A stretch of 54,070 nt of DNA from positions 1-54,070 of the forward strand of contig PSLF01000014.1 in assembly GCA_040289475.1 (NCBI GenBank), given 5' to 3'. The DNA comes from Acidimicrobiia bacterium (GTDB lineage Bacteria; Actinomycetota; Acidimicrobiia; ATN3; PSLF01). Below the pieces are notes generated by a model that saw only the letters and a list, made by a program, of their open reading frames with translations, had not been told where the DNA came from and searched no databases. Within the stretch, counting starts at the first letter, position 1. Each line of letters opens with the position of its first letter. Below, in pieces: positions 8,649-17,761 of this stretch. Position numbers and translations under genes: made by a program.

Positions 8649-9476
8649 GTGATAGACACTGAAATGCAACGCAAGCCTAGTAAAGATGGCCCGACCAGCG
8701 ACACTTACAAGCATTACGGTCCCACCGCTATCGTGACTGTAGCCAACGTTATAACCTTCGGCCGGGCGGCTTCTCTCCCCCTTCTTTTCTATTTGATCCT
8801 CGAGGGACGATATAGCTCTGGTGCTGCCTGGGCTTCTTTTGGGTTGTGGACACTTCTTGGTATTTCCGACAGCCTCGACGGTATCGCTGCTAGGCGACTG
8901 GGCCCGACAACCAGCGGTGCCTACCTGGATCCTTTGGCAGACAAACTACAAGTAATCGGAGCTCTCGGGATTCTGTTGCTTGAGAGGCGACTATCCTGGA
9001 TTCCAGTGTCGCTCATAGTTACGCGAGAAGTAGCAGTCTCTGTTCTGAGATCTATGGCTGCGAGACGGGGCGTTTCGATACCTGCAACCCCATTCGGAAA
9101 GGCGAAGACTGTGACGCAGATGACAGCAGTGGGATTGTTCTTGTTTCCACCACTGGCTTCGAGGCCGGGTCCCGCGACAATTGCCATGTGGTTAGCCGTA
9201 GGCTTTACTCTGGCTTCGGGTCTCGACTACGCGTGGCGTGGAATTCACGTCCTATCGAAGCGTCCGGTTGCCGAGTCGCCTCCTCCTGACTCGGGCAGTC
9301 TTGAAGATGTTTTAGAACCGGTAATCCAGGCATTGCTCGACAGGGAGGCAAGACGCGGTGGTGATGTCGATGACGCTTATCTAGCAACGACCGCAAAAAA
9401 AGACCATCAAGAAGAAGCCGCTACCGTTCTAAACCTGCGAGCCCGAAAGCAAAAGGGGCCTGAAGGAAAGAGTTGA
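8649..9476 (+). CDS. pgsA: CDP-diacylglycerol--glycerol-3-phosphate 3-phosphatidyltransferase family
   Basis: 275 aa integral membrane enzyme of the CDP-alcohol phosphatidyltransferase family. It likely makes phosphatidylglycerol phosphate, the precursor of PG and cardiolipin. The signature DSLDGIAAR ... GAYLDPLADK (about residues 76-100) has all the metal-binding aspartates; seven residues separate AR from G, the short end of the family range. Several hydrophobic helices surround it. About 75 residues at the C-terminus are hydrophilic and charged, longer than in many PgsA proteins. GTG 8649 is taken as start with AGGAGG 11 nt upstream. Other CDP-alcohol substrates cannot be excluded. cinA follows, as in other actinobacteria. 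Confidence 0.87.
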   Translation: MIDTEMQRKPSKDGPTSDTYKHYGPTAIVTVANVITFGRAASLPLLFYLILEGRYSSGAAWASFGLWTLLGISDSLDGIAARRLGPTTSGAYLDPLADKLQVIGALGILLLERRLSWIPVSLIVTREVAVSVLRSMAARRGVSIPATPFGKAKTVTQMTAVGLFLFPPLASRPGPATIAMWLAVGFTLASGLDYAWRGIHVLSKRPVAESPPPDSGSLEDVLEPVIQALLDREARRGGDVDDAYLATTAKKDHQEEAATVLNLRARKQKGPEGKS

Positions 9477-9516
9477 TAGCTCACCTTGTCCAGAGTTTTC
9501 CAAAAGAGGCGAAAAC

Positions 9517-10785
9517 TTGATAGTCGACCTTCTAGCTATCGGTAACGAAGTCCTTTACGGCGAAATCTCCGACTCCAACACGCCTCACTTGGCGAGACGG
9601 CTATTTGAGGAGGGATACAAAGTAGGGCGCCATGTCTGCGTAGGAGACGACATAGACGCTATCGCAGGCGCCATCTTGAACTCTTTAGAGAGCGGTTCGT
9701 CAGTAGTGTGCACCGGAGGACTCGGACCTACACCTGATGACTTGACCAGAGAAGCCTTGGCAAAAGTAGCGGGTGTGCCGCTCGTTAGATCCGCTGAGTT
9801 AGAAGAAAGAGTCTCCAATATTTTTCGGGCGCGGGGAATCCCGATGCCCGAAGCGAATCTGAAGCAGGCAGATCTTCCCAAGGGTGCACGATACATCCCA
9901 CAAAAGCTGGGGACAGCTCCGGGGGTCATACTCGACTGGGATGGTCTCGGCATTTATGCGTTACCCGGTGTACCTCATGAGATGCGAGAGATGTTCGAAC
10001 GTGGGGTACTTCCTGACCTGGAATCAAGGCGCTCGGGCAAAATCGCGACGGCCGTTAAAACATTCAAAGTGTGGGGCGCTAGCGAAGCAGCAGTGGCCGA
10101 AATACTGGAAAGCATCGAAGGAGTCAGCTCCCATTACGACTCATTGGCGCCCGTGTCTATTTCGTATCTGCCTACCCTGAGCGAACTCAAAGTGCGAATC
10201 GTCGCTCGAGGGGCAGACACTACCGAGGCCAAGCGATTGCTGGAGCCGGTCGCACGAGAAGTTGCGCATCGACTTGGAGAGCTGGTCTTTGGTGAGGACT
10301 CGGATACCCTTCCGGCAGTGCTGGGCGCGATATTAGTCGACAAAGGCCTGAGTCTTGCAGCGGCAGAATCCATTACCGGAGGAATGGTCGGGCAGCGGAT
10401 CACGACAGTTCCCGGAGCCTCTAAATGGTTCAAGGGGAGTGCGGTGACCTATATGAAGGAAACCAAGACCTCGGTGTTAGGAATCGACCCCAGCGTTTTG
10501 GAGGTGAATGGAGTAGTGTCCGCCCGCTGTGCAGAGGAGATGGCCATAGCAGCTTGCCGTCTGTTCTCTTCTGACGTTGGGATATCTTGCACGGGGGAAG
10601 CAGGCCCAAAGGCCGATGAGGCCGAGGTGGGACAGGTCTACCTAGGGGTCGCACTCAAGGGCCAGGTCCGCTCAATTGGAATTAGGCTGCACGGCGACAG
10701 AGAGAGGATCCGCGAGTACACGACGACTTCACTGCTAAATTTAGCTCGCAGAACACTGTCTTCATCGGGTATGCAGTCCTTATAG
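9517..10785 (+). CDS. cinA: CinA-like protein (competence/damage-inducible; NMN deamidase domain)
   Basis: 422 aa, the usual two-domain CinA. The N-terminal MoCF-like/COG1058 domain (about 1-170; AIGNEVLYGEISDSN, TGGLGPTPDDLTREA) has ADP-ribose pyrophosphatase activity in studied members. The C-terminal CinA domain (about 270-420; AAAESITGGMVGQRI) is the nicotinamide-mononucleotide amidohydrolase (PncC) type used in NAD salvage. AESITGG replaces the common AESCTGG and GEAGP replaces GVAGP or GIAGP; this could alter activity. TTG 9517 is the start, preceded by AGAGG. It sits between pgsA and thpR and close to recA, a frequent neighbour. Confidence 0.9.
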   Translation: MIVDLLAIGNEVLYGEISDSNTPHLARRLFEEGYKVGRHVCVGDDIDAIAGAILNSLESGSSVVCTGGLGPTPDDLTREALAKVAGVPLVRSAELEERVSNIFRARGIPMPEANLKQADLPKGARYIPQKLGTAPGVILDWDGLGIYALPGVPHEMREMFERGVLPDLESRRSGKIATAVKTFKVWGASEAAVAEILESIEGVSSHYDSLAPVSISYLPTLSELKVRIVARGADTTEAKRLLEPVAREVAHRLGELVFGEDSDTLPAVLGAILVDKGLSLAAAESITGGMVGQRITTVPGASKWFKGSAVTYMKETKTSVLGIDPSVLEVNGVVSARCAEEMAIAACRLFSSDVGISCTGEAGPKADEAEVGQVYLGVALKGQVRSIGIRLHGDRERIREYTTTSLLNLARRTLSSSGMQSL

Positions 10786-10833
10786 TTGGTCTCTCCATAT
10801 GACAGCGATAAAAAGCTGAGTTCTCAAAGAGAA

Positions 10834-11424
10834 ATGCCAAACAGCGAAAAAAGGCGAGTTTTCCTTGCCGTGTGGCCATCTCCTCGAGCGCTTGAAGCCA
10901 TCGAAGAGACAGTGGCAAATGCCAAATCGGTAGCCGCTGAGGATCCCCTGGCCTTTTCCGCAATACGCTGGCTAAAAAAAGAGACGTGGCACTTGACGGT
11001 CGTCTTTGTAGGCACTTTAGACCCCACAGGGCTCGACGATCTCAAAACTGCTGCCGCTAGCGCAGCCCGCGAATGTAAGCCATTTCAAGTAAAGTTTGGA
11101 CGAGCTGGTGCTTTCCCAGGACTGCGCAGACCTCAGGTGTTGTGGGTAGGCCTCGGACCGGGAACAGAAGCATGGAATCAGCTGGTTCTCCGCACCCGAG
11201 ATGCCGTTGTACAGGTCGTGCCAGTGCAGCGCGATAAGCCCCATACGGCCCATCTGACAGTCGCCCGCCTGAGACGGCCAGTCGATGTGGGTGCGATAGT
11301 GGATACGCTAGACCGGATCCCCCCAGTGGCCATGGATGTTTCTAAAATGTCGCTCGTTGAGAGTGTGCTAGGACCGGATGGCGCCCGATACACCACCCTG
11401 GACGAATTCGAACTTCTTGGCTGA
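10834..11424 (+). CDS. thpR: RNA 2',3'-cyclic phosphodiesterase
   Basis: 196 aa 2H-phosphoesterase. Two HxT/S-type motifs mark the active site: WHLTVVFVG (about residues 51-59) and HTAHLTVARL (about 145-154). Studied ThpR/LigT enzymes open 2',3'-cyclic phosphates on RNA to 2'-phosphates. The start is set at ATG 10834, because the protein then opens with RRVFLAVWP as in relatives; an in-frame TTG at 10786 directly after cinA would add 16 unconserved residues. It follows cinA closely and ends convergently with recA. The physiological substrate is unknown in most bacteria. Confidence 0.88.
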   Translation: MPNSEKRRVFLAVWPSPRALEAIEETVANAKSVAAEDPLAFSAIRWLKKETWHLTVVFVGTLDPTGLDDLKTAAASAARECKPFQVKFGRAGAFPGLRRPQVLWVGLGPGTEAWNQLVLRTRDAVVQVVPVQRDKPHTAHLTVARLRRPVDVGAIVDTLDRIPPVAMDVSKMSLVESVLGPDGARYTTLDEFELLG

Positions 11425-11550
11425 GGGAGGCTTGACCTTCGTACCCTCTGATAGAAAGAGCAGTGATGCCCGAATCAAGCTACAACCGCCGCTGACGGAT
11501 CCGCCACAGTGTCGCTACACGAGCTTGCTCATCCAATAAATTGAGTGGTC

Positions 11551-12579
11551 TCAGCTTCGTGGAGGGGTTGCCGGAAGCGGTTCGGATTGGCTTCCAGGTC
11601 CCACGATCTGTTCCCGTATCCGGGATGCAATCTCCAGGGCAACTTCCACGTTTTCCGCCAAATATTTCTTTGCGTTCTCTCTCCCCTGTCCCAGCTGTAA
11701 AGATTCGTAGGTAAACCAAGATCCGCTCTTTTTCACCAGCCCCATCTCGGTAGCGACATCGAGAAGCGATCCTTCTCTACTGATTCCCGTTCCGTACATT
11801 AGGTCGAACTCCGCAGAGCGGAAGGGTGGGGCACACTTATTCTTGGCCACTTTCACCTTCACTCTGTTGCCTACAACCTCTGCTCCATCCTTAATCGACT
11901 CGACTCGGCGCACATCGAGCCTCACTGAAGCGTAGAATTTGAGAGCTCGACCTCCCGGTGTCGTCTCCGGAGATCCGAACATCACTCCAATCTTTTCACG
12001 AAGCTGATTGATAAAGATTGCCAAGGCCCTTGACTTGTTCAGATTCGCAGTCAGCTTCCGGAGAGCTTGCGACATAAGTCTTGCTTGGAGGCCTACGTGT
12101 GCATCTCCCATCTCGCCTTCGATCTCGGCTTTAGGCACCAGTGCGGCTACCGAGTCAATAACTAAAACATCGATGCTTCCAGAGCGAACGAGCATGTCGG
12201 CTATTTCAAGAGCCTGTTCTCCTGTGTCCGGCTGGCTAATTAACAGCTCATCGATATTGACGCCAATAGCTCTGGCATAAGTTGGGTCGAGAGCATGTTC
12301 GGCGTCAATGTAAGCAGCTACGCCGCCCTGGCGCTGCGCCTCGGCTACCACGTGGAGAGCCAGGGTGGACTTTCCGCTGGACTCGGGACCGTAAATCTCC
12401 ACTACACGACCCCGCGGCAAACCGCCGATTCCCAGGGCAAGGTCAAGGCTAAGGGCACCAGTGGGAATCACTTCGACGTTCATCCGTCCAGCCTCGTCCC
12501 CAAGGCGCATGATCGAGCCCTTACCGTAGGTTTTTTCGATTTGGGCAATTGCGATTTCCAGGGCCTTTTCTTTTTCCAT
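11551..12579 (-). CDS. recA: Recombinase A
   Basis: 342 aa RecA, the strand-exchange ATPase and LexA co-protease. Walker [10 protein letters not shown] (residues 64-72), LVIDSVAAL (Walker B), the [12 protein letters not shown] segment and the L2-region [14 protein letters not shown] are intact. The C-terminal tail is short and Pro/Ser-rich. GGGAGG lies 8 nt before ATG 12579. It is divergent from rny, and no recX follows on its strand, unlike in mycobacteria. No LexA palindrome like those at lexA and imuA was found in its upstream region. Confidence 0.98.
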   Translation of the reverse strand: MEKEKALEIAIAQIEKTYGKGSIMRLGDEAGRMNVEVIPTGALSLDLALGIGGLPRGRVVEIYGPESSGKSTLALHVVAEAQRQGGVAAYIDAEHALDPTYARAIGVNIDELLISQPDTGEQALEIADMLVRSGSIDVLVIDSVAALVPKAEIEGEMGDAHVGLQARLMSQALRKLTANLNKSRALAIFINQLREKIGVMFGSPETTPGGRALKFYASVRLDVRRVESIKDGAEVVGNRVKVKVAKNKCAPPFRSAEFDLMYGTGISREGSLLDVATEMGLVKKSGSWFTYESLQLGQGRENAKKYLAENVEVALEIASRIREQIVGPGSQSEPLPATPPRS

Positions 12580-13016
12580 TACTGGACCTCCCTAGTGGCT
12601 TGCTCCCTCCGGGCCCTCGGTAGGACGAAACCGAGCAGGCTACAGTGAAACGTCACGTGCTAGGCCCTCGCTGAAGCGATGCAGCGTTTTTACCTCTAGA
12701 TTTCAGGTCTAAAGGGATCCTAAATGAGGGGTGCGACATTTTCGTATTTCGTACTCATGCGTGAAAGAGAACTTACGCTGTCGTAACTTTCAACTCTGTG
12801 ATTTTACACGCAAATGCGGAGCCAAGTGGCGATCCGGAAAAACCGGGCCAAATTCACATATAAGAGCGAAAGAAACATCCATTGACCCAAATAATGACAG
12901 TAAGAGAGAGTAGGATTGCATTGAGCCCAGTCGAAATTCGTCAAAGCTTGCTACTGAAAGTGTTGCTCTGGCGGTGAAATAGTGGGCACCGGGCTGATAC
13001 TCGGGGGCCAAGATCG
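12580..13016. promoter_or_regulatory. Divergent recA/rny intergenic region (437 bp)
   Basis: No convincing gene is seen. On the recA side, an inverted repeat CTCGGT-N8-ACCGAG (12616-12635) lies about 40-55 nt before the recA start, and GTGA-N4-TCAC (12645-12656) lies just beyond it. Either could be a leader hairpin or an operator. On the rny side a TTGACC at 12882-12887 could be a -35 element, but no good -10 follows at normal spacing. No GAACATATGTTC-like LexA site was found by eye. Short open frames here lack start signals or are shadows. Confidence 0.5.
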
Positions 13017-14681
13017 ATGGTAGCAGGGGATCCTCAGAATCCAAATCCTTACCTTGTCGGCTCGGGGCCAGGTAGTAGCCCCCTAGGCATGGAAGCAGGC
13101 CACCTCGAACTAGAAGAGGAACGCCAACGACTCCACCGCCAATATGTGGAGCTGGCCCAGACGCAACGCCGGCTAGCCGACGAGCTAGAGAGGTTGCAGC
13201 ACGAGCGCGTACAGCTACAAAAAGAAAGAGGCGAGTTATATAGGACCGCCGAGCGTCAGGCCTTCGAATTCCAAAAGCAGCAGGAGTTGTTGGCCGCGGA
13301 GCGAGGCCGCTTAGAGCAGGAGAGAGAGAAGCTATTCGAGCAGGTTCAGCGATATTTGGACAGCTGGACAGCAGAAACACAGGCCAAAAGAACCGAGCTG
13401 TATAGAGCGGAGCGAGAGCTAGGCGAGCGAGAGTTCGCTCTTGAGCGAAGAGAGCGCGCAGTACGAGCCGAGGAGGCCCGCCTGATCGAGTTGGGAGGAA
13501 GGCTAACCGAACAATCCGAAAAAATTGCGTTCGAAATTCAGCGCATCGCTGGCATGACTCCTGAAGAAGCCAAGAAAGAACTACGGGACCAGTTGTTCGA
13601 GCAAGCCAAGCAAGAAGAAGCGGCTAATCTCGAAGCTTTCGAAGAGCGGGTAAAGAAAGAGGCCGATAAGCGGGCCGCCATAATCCTCGCTAACGCCATG
13701 CAACGCCTCGCAGGGTCAGTATTAAGGGACGTGCCCCTGGTAGAAGTTCAGCTTCCCTCGGATGATTTCAAATCACGGATTATCGGGAAGGACGGGCGCA
13801 ACATTCGTAGATTCGAAGAAGTTACCGGTGTCGATGTGATTCTCGAAGTAGAAGATCACCCGGATCGAGTCGCCTTGTCCTGCTTCAATCCGTTGCGGAG
13901 AGAGAAAGCACGGTTGTGCTTGGAAGAACTACTAGCGGACGGCCGTATTCAGCCGAAAAGAATCGAAGACACCTACGAGAACGTAAGCCGGCAGCTCGAA
14001 CAAGATCTCAGGCGAGCAGGCCAAGCAGCAGCGGCGGAGTTCGGATTTCAAGATATGCACAAAGAAATTACAGAGGTTCTCGGACGACTCAAGTTATGGG
14101 AGTCCAATGGGCAATTCGTTCTGGATCACCTTCGAGAGAGTGCGAGGCTGGCTCGGATGATCGCAGAGGAGCTGTCTGTAGACCCGACCGTGGCAACTAG
14201 GGCAGCTTTACTGCACGACATTGGGAAAGCACTTCGTTACGAACGGAAAGGACCACACGCTATCGTTGGCGCAAACTTCGCGAGGGAACATGGTGAGGAC
14301 GAGGCTGTTTGCCATGCTATCGAGGCTCACCATAACGAGGTGCCAGCAGAAACGGTCGCTGCGGTGCTCGTGCAGGTGGTTGATCGCTTGAGTGGGGGCC
14401 GTCCTGGAGCGAGGGTCGAGCGCAGCAATGCCAACTACGTAGAACGGCTCGAAGAACTAGAGGAGTTTTGTAGATCCCATAGGGGAGTACGAGATGCTTA
14501 TGCGTTCAAAGCAGGCCGCGAAATTAGGGTGATCGTTGACGGAGCTAGGCTGAACGATATTGAGACGAGAGAATTGCTAAAAGAGCTAAAAGCTAGCATC
14601 GAAAGGGACCGGCGATTTCAGAACAACTTCGAGCTAACGGTCATAAGGGAATACAGGATCACCGAGAACGTCTGGGGTTGA
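13017..14681 (+). CDS. rny: Ribonuclease Y lacking the N-terminal membrane anchor
   Basis: 554 aa endoribonuclease that initiates mRNA turnover. Order of parts: a short polar N-terminus (1-25), a long charged coiled coil (about 30-200), a KH RNA-binding domain (RIIGKDGRNIRRFEEVTG, about 254-271) and an HD phosphohydrolase domain (LLHDIGKA near 399; EAHHNEVPAE near 437). Typical RNase Y begins with a transmembrane helix. None is present here, and an in-frame stop at 12975-12977 rules out a longer form upstream. The protein therefore looks cytosolic or is anchored by a partner. miaB starts 59 nt downstream. Confidence 0.92.
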   Translation: MVAGDPQNPNPYLVGSGPGSSPLGMEAGHLELEEERQRLHRQYVELAQTQRRLADELERLQHERVQLQKERGELYRTAERQAFEFQKQQELLAAERGRLEQEREKLFEQVQRYLDSWTAETQAKRTELYRAERELGEREFALERRERAVRAEEARLIELGGRLTEQSEKIAFEIQRIAGMTPEEAKKELRDQLFEQAKQEEAANLEAFEERVKKEADKRAAIILANAMQRLAGSVLRDVPLVEVQLPSDDFKSRIIGKDGRNIRRFEEVTGVDVILEVEDHPDRVALSCFNPLRREKARLCLEELLADGRIQPKRIEDTYENVSRQLEQDLRRAGQAAAAEFGFQDMHKEITEVLGRLKLWESNGQFVLDHLRESARLARMIAEELSVDPTVATRAALLHDIGKALRYERKGPHAIVGANFAREHGEDEAVCHAIEAHHNEVPAETVAAVLVQVVDRLSGGRPGARVERSNANYVERLEELEEFCRSHRGVRDAYAFKAGREIRVIVDGARLNDIETRELLKELKASIERDRRFQNNFELTVIREYRITENVWG

Positions 14682-14740
14682 CCCCCTCGCACGGCACGAG
14701 TTGTGTTACGTGCGCACCACCACGAGCAGCGGGGGGAGTC

Positions 14741-16114
14741 ATGGCTCCAAGAGGACGGTACCTGATAAAAACCTATGGCTGCCAGATGAATTTTCACGAC
14801 TCCGAGCGCATTGCCGGTTTACTCGAGGAGGCAGGGTATCACCCAGCGAGCGACGTCTCCGAAGCCGACCTTGTTGTTTTTAACACTTGTTGCGTGAGGG
14901 AAAATGCGGACAATCGGCTTTATGGGAACGTTGCCGCTCTTAAGCCCCTCAAGGCGAAGAATCCGGCAATGCGCATTGCGGTTGGGGGATGTCTGGCTCA
15001 AAAAGACGGCGCCGGATTGCTAGAACGTTCACCGTATCTCGATGTAGTCTTCGGAACCCACAACCTCGCCCGACTGCTCGACCTATTGGAAAAACGCGAG
15101 TCGAGGGGAGCCGCTGTATGCGAAGTCTTCGACACGCCTGCAGAAGACGATACGCTCCTTGAGGCATATCGATTGCCCGCCAGGCGAGAGAGCTCGTATT
15201 CGGCATGGGTTGCGATTTCTGTGGGGTGCGACAACACCTGCACCTTCTGCATAGTGCCTAAAGTTCGGGGACCAGAGCGCTCTCGCCACCCCGACGATGT
15301 CGTCGCAGAAGTAAAGCAGCTGGCCGCTGAGGGAGTGGTAGAAGTCACCCTACTGGGCCAAAACGTGAACTCCTACGGGCGAGACCTAGGACTGGATGGT
15401 CGAAAGCCTCTGTTCGCCCGCCTTCTCAGGGAGATCGATGCCGTAGACGGTATTCGACGCGTGCGATTCACGAGCCCACACCCGAAGGATCTGCGGCCTG
15501 AGACAATCGATGCCATGGCTGATTGCCCCAGCGTCATGCCGCAACTGCACCTGCCCTTGCAATCGGGATCCGACAGAATACTGAAGGCTATGCATCGGGG
15601 CTACACTTCCGAGCGATATTTAGAAAAGCTGAGAGCTGCCAGGGCAGCGATCGACGATCTCGCTGTTACTACAGACATAATCGTAGGCTTTCCCGGCGAG
15701 ACCGACGCCGACTTCGAGCAAACCCTACAAGTTGTGGAGGAAGCGCGCTTCGACGGGGCTTACATGTTTATCTACTCGCCTCGGCCCGGCACGCCCGCAG
15801 CGGAGCTCCCTTACGACATAACAGCCGAAACCCTAAAGGCGCGCTTTGAAGCTCTGGTTGATACCGTAGAGCGGTTAGGCCTGGAGTCGAACCTCCGCAG
15901 GATAGGTCGAACTGAGGAAGTTTTAGTCGAGGGGCCCGCTCGCCGGGGCAACGGTCAGATGTGCGGTAGAACACCTCAAAACAAGATCGTCAACTTCGCT
16001 GTAGACGATAGGGCAAGGGTCTCACGGGTCAGGCCAGGGACTTTTGTGCAAGTGCGGATAGTAGATGCAGGACCGCATCACCTAGAAGGCGAGGTCCTCG
16101 GAGTCGAACAGTGA
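14741..16114 (+). CDS. miaB: tRNA-2-methylthio-N6-dimethylallyladenosine37 synthase
   Basis: 457 aa radical-SAM methylthiotransferase that adds the 2-methylthio group to i6A37 in tRNA. The N-terminal UPF0004 domain has the three auxiliary-cluster cysteines (TYGCQMN, FNTCC, GGCLAQ). The radical SAM motif CDNTCTFC is at about 163-170, and a C-terminal TRAM domain follows. ATG 14741 is chosen because GGGGGGAG lies just before it. A TTG overlapping the rny stop at 14678 would add a poor 21-residue extension. It overlaps the next gene by 4 nt (GTGA). Confidence 0.95.
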   Translation: MAPRGRYLIKTYGCQMNFHDSERIAGLLEEAGYHPASDVSEADLVVFNTCCVRENADNRLYGNVAALKPLKAKNPAMRIAVGGCLAQKDGAGLLERSPYLDVVFGTHNLARLLDLLEKRESRGAAVCEVFDTPAEDDTLLEAYRLPARRESSYSAWVAISVGCDNTCTFCIVPKVRGPERSRHPDDVVAEVKQLAAEGVVEVTLLGQNVNSYGRDLGLDGRKPLFARLLREIDAVDGIRRVRFTSPHPKDLRPETIDAMADCPSVMPQLHLPLQSGSDRILKAMHRGYTSERYLEKLRAARAAIDDLAVTTDIIVGFPGETDADFEQTLQVVEEARFDGAYMFIYSPRPGTPAAELPYDITAETLKARFEALVDTVERLGLESNLRRIGRTEEVLVEGPARRGNGQMCGRTPQNKIVNFAVDDRARVSRVRPGTFVQVRIVDAGPHHLEGEVLGVEQ

Positions 16115-16761
16115 GCATCGCTCAGGTTTCCGAGGCCTTCTCGGACCCCTTGGAGTTGTTAGGTGCGGCGCTTCACGCAGGTCTTGGGGGAACACTGATC
16201 GAAGTCGAAGCTCAGAGCTTGTCCCCGAGTCTGCAAACGCGCAGGGGAGCTTTTGTCACCCTATTAAAGGGGGGAAGCCTTAGGGGATCAATGGGAACTT
16301 TTTGGCCAATACATCGACATGCTGGCCGCGAGGTGGTTTGGTCTGGGCTTCAAGCAGCCCTCAATGATGTTCGCTTCCCACCGCTTGCTGCGAGTGAACT
16401 GGACGAGATTGAGGGGGTCGTCGACCTCATAGATGACCCTAAGCCGATCTCAATAGATGATGTCGACGAAGTTGCAGCTGTTCTCGTTGAGATCTCCGGT
16501 GTGCAGGCGGTTATTCTGCCTGCAATGCCTAGGATGAAACTAGGCGATATATCTGTGCTAGGAGGGCCTGGATTTACTTCTTTTTCCAGCCTTGCTGGCA
16601 TCTTTACGGAAATCTCTGCGTCTTCAGGTCAAAGCAGTCTTGTAAAACGAATCATTGAAGTCATAGGGGGTGGCAAGAAGCATTCATTGTGGGGAGCTCG
16701 CTGCGAAAGGTTCTACGGACCATTACGGCGACGACAGCCTGGGGATCTAAATGGCATCTGA
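16111..16761 (+). CDS. AMMECR1-domain protein between miaB and miaA
   Basis: 216 aa AMMECR1-domain protein. The family core is recognisable: GAFVTLLKGGSLRGSMG (about 46-62), then LQAALNDVRFPPLAASELDEIEGVVDLI and GVQAVILP. The strongly conserved Cys of LRGCIG is Ser here. The biochemical role of the family is unsettled; it is often linked to MEMO-type and radical-SAM proteins. GTG 16111 overlaps the miaB stop (GTGA), and the 3' end overlaps miaA by 11 nt, so it is translationally coupled to both tRNA-modification genes. That points to, but does not prove, a link to A37 modification. A divergent, non-catalytic member is possible. Confidence 0.75.
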   Translation: MSIAQVSEAFSDPLELLGAALHAGLGGTLIEVEAQSLSPSLQTRRGAFVTLLKGGSLRGSMGTFWPIHRHAGREVVWSGLQAALNDVRFPPLAASELDEIEGVVDLIDDPKPISIDDVDEVAAVLVEISGVQAVILPAMPRMKLGDISVLGGPGFTSFSSLAGIFTEISASSGQSSLVKRIIEVIGGGKKHSLWGARCERFYGPLRRRQPGDLNGI

Positions 16762-17761
16762 GCCACAGCTAATTGCGGTGGTGGGGCCCACTGCATGTGG
16801 CAAGTCCGACCTCGCCATCTACCTGGCTCAGCTAGTGGGCGGTGAGATTGTCTCTGTCGACTCCGCTCAGCTCTACAAAGGACTGGACATTGGAACAGCG
16901 AAGCCATCCCGACAAAGTTTGCGCCAGATTCCGCATCACTTGATCGATGTTCTCGACCCTTGGGAGCAGTCCAGCGCAGGATGGTTTCGGCAGGAGGCCT
17001 GCACTTGCATCGAGGAAATCGCGGCTAAAGGTAAGCCGGTCATCCTCGTTGGAGGGTCATCTCTTTACTACTTTGCCGTCACAACCGAATTGCCCCTGTT
17101 CCCCCCAGGGCGTGCTCTTAGAGCCAAACTTGAGGAGCGCATTGCCTGCGAGGGGATTCAAGGGCTAATAGACGAGCTGTCCTGCAAAGCTCCCGAAGTG
17201 CTTGCGCGCATAGACAAAAAGAATCCCAGGAGAGTTGTGAGAGCTTTGGAAGTAGTTGAGATGCGGCGGTTGTGCGGGGAAAGCGAGGATGGCTGGTATC
17301 GAGGCATCGAGCATTACTGCCAGAGAGGAATAAACCTCGTAGGAATCGGGCTGTCGATGCCTAAAGAGGCACACCGTCTAAGCATAAGAAAACGGGCAGA
17401 GCGCATGTTGGAGGAGGGACTGGTAGAAGAAGTGCGACAGGTGTTTTTCGAGGCCACTCGGCCGCCAGCTCCGTCGGTTGCATCGGCAGTAGGGTACAAG
17501 CAGGTATATGAATGCTTGAATGCTGGCGCAGGGCGCGATCGGATGGTAGAAGCAGTCACCGCTGCAACTTGGAAGCTTGCAAGGCGGCAGCGAGCTTGGT
17601 TCAGAAGAGATCCCCGCTTGTGCTGGTTTTCATCGGAACACCCCGCTAAACACTTCGAAGCAATTGGTATGTTCGTGCTACGGCGGCTTGAGAAGGGCTC
17701 GATCTCTAGCCCACCATACGATCTCATTTCGACTCCAATAGTCGATAGGGCAAGTGCATGA
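16751..17761 (+). CDS. miaA: tRNA dimethylallyltransferase
   Basis: 336 aa enzyme that transfers a dimethylallyl group from DMAPP to N6 of A37 in UNN-reading tRNAs, the substrate later used by MiaB. The P-loop VGPTACGKS (residues 11-19), VSVDSAQLYKGLDIGTAKP and the later SAVGYKQVYE and RQRAWFR elements are all in place, and the length is usual. It overlaps the AMMECR1 gene by 11 nt upstream and dapF by 4 nt (ATGA) downstream. Confidence 0.95.
   Translation: MASEPQLIAVVGPTACGKSDLAIYLAQLVGGEIVSVDSAQLYKGLDIGTAKPSRQSLRQIPHHLIDVLDPWEQSSAGWFRQEACTCIEEIAAKGKPVILVGGSSLYYFAVTTELPLFPPGRALRAKLEERIACEGIQGLIDELSCKAPEVLARIDKKNPRRVVRALEVVEMRRLCGESEDGWYRGIEHYCQRGINLVGIGLSMPKEAHRLSIRKRAERMLEEGLVEEVRQVFFEATRPPAPSVASAVGYKQVYECLNAGAGRDRMVEAVTAATWKLARRQRAWFRRDPRLCWFSSEHPAKHFEAIGMFVLRRLEKGSISSPPYDLISTPIVDRASA

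Noticed and set aside
8404-8652. 82-codon plus-strand frame before pgsA
   Set aside because: It starts inside the aldehyde dehydrogenase gene in antisense and runs through the divergent promoter; pgsA uses another frame with its own AGGAGG.
12790-13380. 196-codon minus-strand open frame across the start of rny
   Set aside because: It reads through the rny coding strand in antisense, has no ribosome site and shows no family pattern; the plus-strand coiled coil explains the region.
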